DNA of 59,043 nt from Tubiluchus corallicola (lineage: Eukaryota; Priapulida; Priapulimorpha; Priapulimorphida; Tubiluchidae), in contig JAQGDQ010000374.1 in assembly GCA_030141605.1 (NCBI GenBank), positions 1 through 59,043 of the forward strand, in the 5' to 3' direction. The notes below the pieces were generated by a model, which was not told where the DNA came from, ran no database searches, and worked only from the letters and a program-made list of their open reading frames with translations. A program made the position numbers and the translations under genes. The first letter of the stretch is position 1. Each line of letters starts with the position of its first letter. This document shows, in pieces, positions 1 through 9,924 of this stretch.

Positions 1-1372
1 AACTTCAACTCCGTATCTTTTTGACTGTTTAAATTTGGAAAATTTGCACGGTTTCTCTGTTACACATCACTACCTTTGGTGACAAGATTTTCCAATAAGT
101 CATTCAGACATTTAGCAATGCATCAGTGAATAGCAAAAATTCTGCAAATGTTAGTTTATTTGCTGAAATTGGTTTGTTTAGTGAATGGAGTAGTTTTATT
201 AGACCATGTTTTTTGCTTATCTCAACCGGGCTCTGCAGTTCTGTTTTCATGGTATACCCAGAACAACCAATCTAAGTCATGTATAAGTTTATTAGAGGGT
301 TTCATAGCATCATTTTCACTTTGTTAGGCAAAGCGTACTCTCCTTGTTATGTCATAATTTTCAAATGAATGGCGGCAACCACCACGCCTGAAATTTCTAT
401 TCATAGGTATATTTTAAATTTATGCTTTATAGGCAGTGCAAATATGTTTGTTATATTTCTCTAAGTTTAAGTGATAACAGTAAAATAAACCTAATATACT
501 GAGTGACTTGTTCTTTTCTTTAACTACATGTTGTTAGTTTGCTTAGAGGCACGAGAATACGAGCAAGTTCTTCAACTAATATTCCATCAGTTATGTCACC
601 GAAAACTCATCTGGAGTTAGACGAAAATGACAGATTACAAGTGCGCTCGCACGCTCGTTCTACACCAACGTTATGACGAGTCACCTATCAGAAGTTGAAC
701 GGGTACTACAGCGATTCTTGTATTCTCTTACATAGTCTTTTTCAGTTGTGATATTTCTGACTGTATCCCCACCAAATCCATCTTTATTTATATACTTATA
801 TTTAAAATTGATGTCCAGACACATGGGTTTCTTGGTCCAGATACTACGGTCTGTGGAACAAGTATTGTGGTTGAATTGTAATACAGTTAAATTAAAGCGA
901 TGCTCTTTTGTTTTGTTTCAGTAAAATGTATTGTCTGTTATACGCAGTCTTTGATCTTGTATTTTGACACTTACAACAGGTTAATGTCCTGTTTAGATAG
1001 CCAGTGTCCAGTGGCTGGTAGTAAGTGTTTACGTGGAGGTGAATCTGATGAGAACATAGTGTAATATTTTGGCTCAGTCTATTAGCTTTCTTTTTTGGAA
1101 ATCTAGGAATAATATTACAATATTACGAATCAACAATTGTCATTGAGTTGACTTTTTGAAATGCTGAGCTAATGGTTCACCACATTCTGCCCTGAGATGG
1201 CTAAACTGCTTGAGTACAATTGATAACTCAGCTTTAAATAAGTGACAGGCTAAAACACTCATATTACTAATGTTAACTTGTTTTTTTGATATGTCAGACC
1301 AATACTTTACATTCTATTGATAATTACAAAAATTACGCAGACTTTTATGATAGCATTAGAATTTTCTTGTAT
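1..1372. other. Noncoding stretch, no gene recognised
   Basis: AT-rich sequence without an ORF of useful length or a recognisable exon on either strand. A 25-codon open frame beginning near 592 has no recognisable similarity. The stretch could be intergenic DNA or the 3' UTR of a gene lying outside the left edge. Confidence 0.4.
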
Positions 1373-1882
1373 TTAAAGGAAACCGGATGATTGTATGAAC
1401 ATTAGTTCAGAATGAAGAATGCTCTAAAATATTGAAAACTACAATAGCTTTTTTTAAATCAAAGCTTAGATGAAATAATAATTACCTCAGATACTCAAAT
1501 TTCTACTAAGATTGGCAGCGGCGCATTTTTGTCACATTCACGTGGCCAACAAATAGAAGACGGTACCGTGATAAGCAGGATCATGAACTGCAGTGTTAGT
1601 TTCTGACATCATATGATGCAGAGCCCATTTCTGGTGACATCATACATTTAAACAGTACTGTAACACTTATGCAAATGTGTTTGGCGCGCAAGGGAAAATG
1701 CCTGCCATTGCACAAACTGTGGTTAGTTTCTGTCGTAAGCAATAGAGCTGTGTTCAGTTGCCGTTAAGCTAATTATTCAAATATAAGGAACAATTGTTAA
1801 CTTTGATAGGCAAGAAAATGTATATTTTGGACAGTAAATTAAAATGAGATTGAGTCTAAACAATCGTCCGGTCTTCCTTTAA
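1373..1882 (+). mobile_element. TTAA-flanked MITE, copy A (piggyBac-like or Kolobok-like)
   Basis: A nonautonomous DNA transposon of about 500 bp. It is bounded by TTAA at 1373-1376 and 1879-1882. The terminal inverted repeats read AGGAAACCGGATGATTGT at the left and, on the opposite strand at the right, AGGAAGACCGGACGATTGT. An inverted second copy lies at 5170-5725 inside a UFC1 intron and shares nearly the whole interior. Copy A lacks about 35-50 bp present in copy B. There is no coding capacity. TTAA target sites are typical of the piggyBac and Kolobok superfamilies; the sequence alone does not decide between them. Confidence 0.8.
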
Positions 1883-3100
1883 GACTCGAAATGTTCTGCT
1901 TTGCACAAACATGTCATTCCTTAAAACCTCAGGAGAAATGCAGGCAATGCAAGTAAAGGTAAAACAATGCTTATGTAATGTATTGTATTGTAGACTGTCC
2001 CGGTAAAACAATGCTTTTGTAATGTATTGTATTGTTGACTGTCCCAGTTTCCACTCATTTGGCCAAATTTGTTCTTATGGCCTCTTCGGTCTGTGGTTTT
2101 AAAAATGATGAATTTTATCTTAGTTCTAGTTTTGTTTTATGTTAGTAATTTTTATATAACTGTGTAAAGATAGTCAACTTTGTAATACGTACTACTATTT
2201 TTAGCACTCATAGACTGAATTGCCTTTTTACAGTAACCAGTTTGTGAAAAATCTGGAGTGATAAATGCTACGTCAAACCAAAATTGTTCAAATTTTCGCT
2301 CAACCGTTGTGATTGTGTCACAAATGTTTTACAGTTGTTTTTTCTAAATACCTGCCAGTACATGTACTTTTGTAGCTTTTTATACTGTGCTAGTTTAGTT
2401 TCATTTAATTTATCATTTGCACAAATATTCAGTGACTTAAAGAATTAAATTACTCGTGTAAGACAATTTCTAAACGGGGGTCTGTAAAACATGTCTGCTG
2501 TTTTTCTGCTCTCATGTATATGCAGACTGGACCAACTGGTATGGTTTAAAAATGTAATGATATTTTCATTCAGACTAATTGTAATTTGCAATGAATTCAG
2601 GAGGAAAGGCAATTATAAAGTTATAGTTTACAAAAGTTTTACGCTCAAAAGCCTTCTATGTGTAATAGGGTTTTTGGTTTTGTTTGGTCAGCACAAATAT
2701 TACCATTTTTTACAATTGCTAAATATTATGTTATTTAAGAAAAAAATTCTTTAAAATCAGTTTTACACCATATACTTTTTATTAATAACATACATACAAC
2801 CAACTATTACTTTCGTAACATCTGACATAATTTTACTGTAGTTTATACCGTGCCGTCCATTTTGAAACTGTGATACAATCTGTGTAAATGGCTTCAGATT
2901 TTGTGTTAAGTGATACTAAGGTTGACTTTTTGATAGAAATGTTGTTCACTGTTAGAAATTTACAAATAAAAATAGTAACATAAAAAAATCTCTCTGCTTT
3001 TTCTTTAAAAAATAAAATCCATTATTACAGTAATAATAACTTAATGTATGCCGACGACACCACGTAAATATAAATAAATGTAGATTAAGAAATACTCTTG
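1883..3100. other. Noncoding DNA downstream of UFC1
   Basis: No convincing gene. An 87-codon frame at 2491-2754 has the composition of random AT-rich DNA and matches nothing I recognise. A short direct repeat (a 30-40 bp segment containing AATGTATTGTATTG) occurs at about 1962-1999 and 2004-2039. On the minus strand an AATAAA at 2778-2783 could be the UFC1 polyadenylation signal, about 320 bp beyond its stop codon. Confidence 0.4.
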
Positions 3101-6100
3101 TCAATTTTCTTTATGGGATATCACGCCTTTTTCGATCATTTCTGGTATCTCGACTGCAAGCCAAGGACCGAGCTAAAAATGAATGAATAAAACTATTTAA
3201 ACAAGTTATAGCATTGCGTTATTGACAAATAGGACGATCGTTTATTTTTCAATAGAGTTTATAAATTACGTAGCGAAACAAACAACACCACTTCCCTGCA
3301 TTAGTTAACTTGATCAAATTCTTAATATAGTCGTTGGTAATACAGTCGTTATGTCTAGAAGAAGTCAGTAAGCAATTTGAATATTGTCTGCCACGTATTG
3401 TCTGCACATATCGCAATGAGAGCTTGTAGATAGATAGATAAGTATGGCCAAGATGGCCGATCAATGTTACAAATACGAAATATACAATTACATCATATTA
3501 TATCATACACATACGCAAATAAATTCTGCCATAGCATGTTCAATTGTTATTTGCTGTGAATGCATAAGATAAGTCAGTGCATCATTATCAGTTAAGTTAC
3601 AAAACTCAGGAATACATTGGATTATGGTATTTAACAAAAAATTACGTGCAACACTGTGTTTCCCACAGTGAAACAAAAAAGGTATTCATTCTCTACTAAA
3701 TTACGTATTTCACATGAATGATTTTCTCTTGGTACATGTGGTCTTTCATATCAGCCAGTCTAGCTATTGCAAGGTTATGACCACTAGGTTCTGAAGCTGA
3801 CATGCATTGTAGCTGCAGTTCAGTTCTGTCCAAACATGTTGTGGAGATCCATTAGAGTTGAATAGAAAATTGTAGAATGTACTATAGTACAGTAGAACCA
3901 ATCTTTTTACCTGTAGAAGGAATCGTAAATTCTAGAACTTTCTATACGCGTAGTCGTTTCTAGATTGTTCTGATGTTGTCCATTTGTACTGATATATAAG
4001 GCGGAGCTGGCTTCTCAAGATTATTCTCAGATTAATCTAAGATACACGCTTTCTTGCTTACATGTTTCCAGATTATCACTAGACTGCACATATTTTGAGT
4101 TCCTTCATACTTTGTGTTGTGGAATTCTCACACAATAAACCAGTTTAATTTGACAATGTGTTTTCTCTACGAGCCTTCCGACAGAAAGAAAAACAACTAA
4201 ACATAAATCTCAAATGACCACTGCTTTCAGCTTATCTAACAACGTTTCGTTTAAAATATCTGAAACAAGCATGTCAGGAAAATATCGTATTCATAATTTA
4301 CGGATAGGCAACCGCCAATATAAGGGACACCTCCGGACTGGAAAAAATCGTCCCTTATATCCGATGTCCCTTTTCGCCGAAGTTGAGTCAGACCGAGGGT
4401 GTATCTAGACCTGTACTTTTACCCATATTTTTATGGATTATTGCTACACATTCAGCTCAAACGATATGTAGGAAGCTCCTTCAGTGATATGAGATTTATG
4501 TGACCATGAAAACCGAGCTGTTCGAAGGCCGAGTTTGCGAAAAATTTAAGTTAAAAATCAATCAATTTCGCTTTGATCATAGGGTTCCTTATATGCGAGG
4601 TAATTTACCTGGGTTTCTATTACGCGGGACCTAAAGATATCGTCCCTTATAACCAAAAGTCCCTTATATCCGAGTACGTTATATACGAAGATTTTTACAT
4701 AGGAAAAACGTTACGAAAAATCGGGACCAGTGTTGGTGGTCCCTTATAAGCGAGTACCTTGTACCCGAGGTTGACTGTATTTGGATACTGTATAGGGCAG
4801 GGCTACATTTTGAAAATAACATCCCATATTTTATCAAGTAAATTTTACCAGTGTTGTAACAAACTTTCAACAACTTGTGATGCAAATTCAGAATACAGGG
4901 ATTCAAAACAGACATACCCCTAATGCCATTGCATGTGCAATTCCAAATTTTGGTACGTTCTTTGCCCATAGAGGCTTAAAATGATCTGTTAGGCAAATTT
5001 TTCCTCCCCTGAAAAAGATATTATAATTGTTACTGAAACACATGCATCAGTTAAATGGAAAAGGGCTAAAATGCTTCCTTTTCTCATTAACGGTTGGCAT
5101 TAGTGCATAATTATTGAAAACTACTTGTGTTACTAGCACTATATTAGAATAACAGTTAGTATTACTGCATTAAAGGAAGACTGCACGATTGTTTAGACTC
5201 AATCTCATTTTAACTTACTGCCCAAAATATATATTTTCTTGCCTATAAAAGTTAACAATTGTTCTTTATATTTGAATAATTAGCTTAGAAAGTTAATTAA
5301 CGGCAACTGAACACAGCTATTGCTTACGTCAGAAACTAGTCACAGTTTGTACAATGGCAGGCATCTCCCCTTGTGCTTCAAGCACATTTGCATAAGTGTT
5401 ACTGTACTGCTTAAACACATGATGTCATGAAAATGGGCTCCACATCATATGACGTCAGAAACTAACACTGCAGTTCATGATCATGGTTATCACGGTACAG
5501 CCTTCTATTTGTCGGCCACGCGAATGTGACAAAAAAGCGCCGCTGCCAATCTTAGTAGATTCACTGAGCCGCGCGTAGCTTTGAAAGTTTAACGAAATTT
5601 AAGTATCCGAGGTAGTTATTATTTAATCTAAGCTTTGATTTAAAAAAAACTATTGTAGTTTTCAATATTTTAGAGTATTCTTTATTTTGAACTCGCGTTT
5701 ACACAATCGTCCGGTTTTCCTTTAATAGAAATTATACATTGTTAGCTGTACTTAATGTACAGCAGTAATAAATATTAGATACACCTAATAGAACAACGGA
5801 CACACCTAAACATCTTAGCTGTTTTACCATCTAATTCTGGAAGTGCTATTTCAGGAGCTGTCGATGGAAATGTAACGGGAATCTGTAAAAACATTAAAAC
5901 AAAGCAGCTAAAAACTCATAACATTAACTTTAGTTTGTTGGTGCCCAGAATTTCAAAGTCCAGTTAAGTCAATACATTTTTTGCAATTTGGGTTAATCGA
6001 TTTTGTTTCCTAGTTAATCATCAACAGAACCAAAGTGGTTCTTACTTGACAAAAGACACGACCATGCAGAAAATTTTTTTTTGTTTACAGTTCTTTGCGA

Positions 6101-8460
6101 AACATATATTGAAGCCAGACTGACACAGATTTTGCCCTACGAAAACAGTCACGGATAAACAGTAATCAGATTTTTATTGAAAACTTATTTTGTCACCCAC
6201 ATTTCTCCACAATTTAGGTGGTTTTATCACAAACATTTCTGTGATTCTTGAGAAAATCTGCAGTCTATTTGTTTGCAATTATATTATGTTATGCATTGCA
6301 AGAATGTTTAAACCCGTAAGTAATTTAGTTTCCACCTTGTTTACTGAGAAAAGTAAATACAGTCGACCCTCATTAAACCGGACCCCGTTTAGCCCGGATA
6401 TTGGATAAGACGGACGTCATCCGTGGTAAAGGAAACTGACCGAGCCCGAGCGCTAAGCACAACACGGCCTACCAACTCACCACGAGCCATTAACGGGCCG
6501 AAGCAGCTCGCGGTACCGCCCAGGCTGCTACGATTCCCGCCAAAATTCAGTTTGCTTACCCCATCGAAAGCACTCGCTAATTTCTTTATCCTCACAGGTT
6601 AACTATATTAAAGTAATGTACAGTATAGTATATAGTGCAATGTATATAGGCCTTATTAAGGTGTTTATTCCTGTATAATATAGACCGTATATAGGCATAT
6701 CGGATAAATCGGACAATCGGCTAAACCGGACCCCCCCCAATTAGTCCGGTTTAACGAGGGTTGACTGTACTGCAGCAAAAGCATTAAATTCATCACAATA
6801 AACACAGGCTACACTGTAATTCAAGAGACCACTATCAAGGTGACATATAGATACTTACATCAAATTCCACATCGAATTCATATTTTAACAAGTTGTGAAT
6901 GTACCAGCATTTGCCAAACCATCTCGTTCCGTCTTTATTAGATTCCAGGCGAAACCAGTCATTGTCTGCTGCTTTGTTGTTATTTACATACTGAAAATGG
7001 GGCAGTTTTCTATTATTATTTTAGCTTGATGATATAGTTTTAATTTACATTAGCAATTTGTTTTTTCAAACCAAAAAAAAACTCTTTCAAAAAAGCTAGA
7101 CTGACTGCCGAGTGTCCGATCAATCTTATAGATGACGCATTTCATTTTAATCGTTAATAAATATTTAATTTATTTAAATATAATACCAGATTAATATGAA
7201 CAATGCTGTAAACATTAGTTTTGTGTAATCGAGATATCATTAAAGTTCTGTGTGCATCGATACAGAAAGATACACTGCAAGCTTAGTTTACCGGTCACTC
7301 GTACCTCTGTACGAATGACTTTGGCATGTTCTCACGCAGACTTTCTGGGTGAATGAGTGTTAAATTTGTGCCCTTTACATCATAAGATGCATGAGTGCTT
7401 CTACGAATCATATTGTAGATAGCAGAACTACACTAATGTCTTAGTTTGCTGGACAAAAGTAGAGAGACGTTGGCCGGAATTTGCCGAATGTCCGTATTTA
7501 CCGATACTAAGCTAATACAGTAGGCGCCGTGCATTAGACTAATGGTAATGTAGAATCAATCACCTAATTGTCTCAAAGTATGGGCCGCTCCTATGGAAAA
7601 GTATATTAAAACTGTCGGCAATTGACTCAAATAGCTCTGAACAATTAACGCTATAATTGACTTTATAATTGGCTCCTATTAAACCACTAAAACACGTTGA
7701 CATACAAGCTACACATGTATCGTTACAAGCTGCTTGGTTACACTGATGCAATGATGTAGACAAAGTGACGGCCCACCAACTAGACTGTGTCTGTAGTATG
7801 TGGGACTTTTTAACAGTTCAGATTTTGTCCGATTCTTCTGACATCAGTAAAAGTGAGGTCCGGCAAACCGAGATATAAGTGTGCTAAATAATTATGGCAG
7901 TGATGGTAAAGAAAGCCAGGTGGTTTGCAAACTTGCAAACTGAAATTTGACACATGCGTAGTTGTGGAAAACTTAAAATGCATGTAACACACACCTAATA
8001 TGCGAGAGTCCACAGTTCTCCTATTAATATATATGATAAGTGCTAATAATGAGTTTTTCTTTTGTTGCACAAATTGCAACTAGGTATCATTGTATCTTTC
8101 AAAATAATTTCTCGTATCATCAAAAAACTGAGTGTCACTAATATCTTACTGCTGGAAAACGTAGGCCCTACTGAGTATTGTAATTGTATTGCTAAATTTG
8201 TACGGTTTGACAGCCCAGCCTATTATAAGTATCCATAATTCTATATCCTTATTTCAAAATCCATTGTAAAGATACTTTGTCAGTTCAGGTAGATTAGCAG
8301 AAATACACGAACAAGCTTTAAGTAACATAGCAAGTTAAACCTTTATCAAGGCCTGGTATTCTTCTTTTAAACGTTGCACCCATAGATCAGAATCTCGTGG
8401 TCCAGCGTTTGTTTTTAACAACGGAATGTTGCTCAAAGTCTTTTTAGTAGCTTCGTCCAT
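3101..8460 (-). CDS. UFC1: UFC1, ubiquitin-fold modifier-conjugating enzyme 1 (five coding exons)
   Basis: This is the E2-like enzyme that takes UFM1 from UBA5 and passes it, with UFL1, to targets, chiefly ribosomes at the ER. Coding exons on the minus strand are 8341-8460, 6859-6990, 5806-5882, 4918-5008 and 3101-3172. They join in frame to 163 codons plus a stop (human protein: 167). All introns begin GT and end AG; the first donor, GTTTAA, is weak. Recognised stretches are [10 protein letters not shown] near residue 14, [10 protein letters not shown] near 54, [12 protein letters not shown] near 65, the family TAK motif at 105-107 and [10 protein letters not shown] with the catalytic cysteine at residue 115. 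The last exon gives [10 protein letters not shown]. The start is the ATG at 8460, giving MDEATKK like the vertebrate MADEATR. Introns 2, 3 and 4 contain MITEs. All key residues are present, so it looks functional. Identification rests on remembered family sequence and is very secure. Confidence 0.95.
4306..4777 (+). mobile_element. Tigger/pogo-like MITE relic in UFC1 intron 4
   Basis: The right end reads CGAGGTTGACTG followed by TA at 4778-4779, as in pogo/Tigger MITEs. The interior repeats several variants of TCCCTTATATCCGA. The left end is eroded and its exact limit is uncertain. The last 110 bp are closely matched by a second copy ending at 47645. It has no coding capacity. Confidence 0.6.
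5170..5725 (-). mobile_element. TTAA-flanked MITE, copy B, in UFC1 intron 3
   Basis: Inverted copy of the element at 1373-1882. It is bounded by TTAA at 5170-5173 and 5722-5725 and has the same ACCGGACGATTGT-type inverted repeats. It carries an internal segment of about 35-50 bp (5565-5610) that copy A lacks, so it is probably closer to the ancestral form. It lies wholly within the intron between UFC1 exons 3 and 4 and does not disturb splice sites. Confidence 0.8.
6360..6767 (+). mobile_element. Tigger/pogo-type MITE in UFC1 intron 2
   Basis: A 408-bp element flanked by TA on both sides. The inverted termini begin CAGTCGACCCTCATTAAACC at the left and CAGTCAACCCTCGTTAAACC on the opposite strand at the right: 24 bp with two mismatches. 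The interior contains further GGATAA-type and CGGAC motifs but no transposase. The termini and the TA target fit the pogo/Tigger branch of Tc1/mariner. Confidence 0.8.
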
Positions 8461-8600
8461 TACACGAGTCAATGAATAACAAATTTATAAATTGAACTAG
8501 CACAATAAATTATTTTTAAGCACGGCAGTTATCGCAAAGTAAACTGCATAATGCTCAACCGTGTCTGGGTACTTTGCGTTGAGCGCACAGAATTGTGGGC
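8461..8600 (-). promoter_or_regulatory. Putative UFC1 promoter and 5' UTR
   Basis: The 140 bp upstream of the UFC1 start contain a GC-richer island, unusual for this AT-rich window. Read on the minus strand it holds CTGTGCGCTCAACGCAAAGT (complement of about 8571-8590). A nearly identical motif lies at about 19042-19066. There is no clear TATA box at the expected place. The promoter role is inferred from position and composition. Confidence 0.4.
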
Positions 8601-8716
8601 ATGATTCGGATTTTGCGAACAGGACTATGGGTACGCGCGAAATTCAAGACTGTTGTGGTATCCGATGTGAATGATTGCGTTCGAGTGATCAAACAACATG
8701 AATTGGATACTACAAC

Positions 8717-9113
8717 TAGGGGTGAGCATCGAACGCTCGAATTCGATTCGAACGAGTTTTTTTTAGTTCGAACTCGATTCGAATCCAAAACTATAGATTC
8801 GAATAATTCAGCATTTCACTCACACATGGTCTTTATCATTAAAACGATTGAAACATCATGCAATTAGCATAATTTAGCTGTGATTTCTGCACACAATTTT
8901 AAAGAGATTAACAGTCGTTTGGTTGCAGAACAAAATCTAGTGATATGCATGATCTTTGTAAGACTAATTTTTGCTGGTGGTTCGAAAACTTGTTCGAAAA
9001 TCTTTCGATCTCAATTCGAATTCGAAACACTGAAGTTCGATTCGATTCGAATTCGAAAGTCACAAATTCGGTTCGATTCGAATTCGCTTTCTAGTAGAGA
9101 ATGCTCAGCCCTA
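8717..9113 (+). mobile_element. hAT-type MITE rich in TTCGAA, copy 1
   Basis: A 397-bp element with ends TAGGGGTGAGCAT and ATGCTCAGCCCTA (inverted, one mismatch). It is flanked by a perfect 8-bp duplication ACTACAAC at 8709-8716 and 9114-9121. Both flanks inside the termini are packed with TTCGAA and GATTCGAA motifs, forming long imperfect subterminal inverted repeats. No transposase is encoded. An inverted copy is at 42589-42982. Eight-bp target duplications identify the hAT superfamily. Confidence 0.9.
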
Positions 9114-9121
9114 ACTACAAC

Positions 9122-9557
9122 TCATTATGTAGTTGAGTCGCAGCAGAAGCGATTTAGCGATGACGTCAGTAAGTGTCTATAGTCTTGGAGTACAATAGTG
9201 TCATAGCCAAGTGAGTTGTGGCACATGGTAGGGGTTTGCAAATTATATGTTAATAATAATTAGTAAAATATTTTGAAAAGAAAGGCAGTGTTAGCCTAAA
9301 TTGCTTTAAGCATTAAGAAATAAAGAAAGAAGTCCGTACTATTGAATCTGTCTGAGAAGAAAGATATTCTGAATTACAGAGAATCGAATTATGTAGAGTC
9401 TTTTGAGTTTTGTTGTCTGAATTCTGCAATAATACTAGTAGTAGTACTATTGTAATAGTCATTCAGGGGCCTATATTCATAAACACTGCATATGATAGGA
9501 AAAACTACTATGACATAATATGAAACATGTCCACTATGTTAAGATAATACGTTTCAG
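9122..9557. other. Noncoding stretch between MITE and transposase scrap
   Basis: No gene or repeat recognised. It ends in a pyrimidine-rich tract with CAG at 9555-9557 that could serve as a splice acceptor for the fragment that follows. Confidence 0.3.
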
Positions 9558-9770
9558 AAATGGAGCAATGCTTATAGGCCAGCAGAACTCCTCTTGGCTG
9601 TGAACACCAATAACGGTGTAGAGAGGATGAACGAGGATCTGAAATATGGATTTCTCAGCAAGAGGCGGCAGTGCTCTTTAAGTGAACTGCTGGATGTTCT
9701 AATAACACACTTTCTGCCAGCAAAATATCAGCCGTACTATTTTTTAAAAGTTCATCTACCATATCTGTTA
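9558..9770 (+). pseudogene. Fragment resembling a MULE/SWIM-type transposase protein
   Basis: Starting after a possible acceptor AG at 9556-9557, the open frame reads WSNAYRP, then NTNNGVERMNEDLKYGFL and LSELLDVLITHFLPAKYQ. The pattern 'TNNGVER-N--LKY-YL ... S---ML--L---F-P--Y' is familiar from the C-terminal region of large invertebrate proteins that combine a MULE transposase domain with a SWIM zinc finger. The frame stays open to 9902, but after about 9750 the residues look random. No other exons were found nearby, so this is probably a transposon or gene scrap. The family assignment is from memory and moderate in confidence. Confidence 0.4.
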
Positions 9771-9924
9771 TTATTTTTCATTGAACATTTCATTGAAAGT
9801 TCTACAAGCCACCATTTCCCATGTGCAGGAAAACTACAGATGTTCAGGTGCCATTCCCAGACTCATTTGCCTAAACTGAAAAAGCCTCATTACAAAAACT
9901 AGTAGTTCCTGATGAATGTGACTC

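Noticed and set aside
592-666. Short plus-strand frame (MSPKTHLELDENDRLQV...) after a CAG
   Set aside because: It might be a terminal exon of a gene to the left, but it is 24 residues with no identified similarity.
2491-2754. 87-codon frame with hydrophobic segments
   Set aside because: Base composition equals its surroundings, with no conserved motif.
8555-9182. Overlapping frames on both strands near the hAT MITE
   Set aside because: They are translations of the UFC1 promoter region and the TTCGAA-rich MITE.
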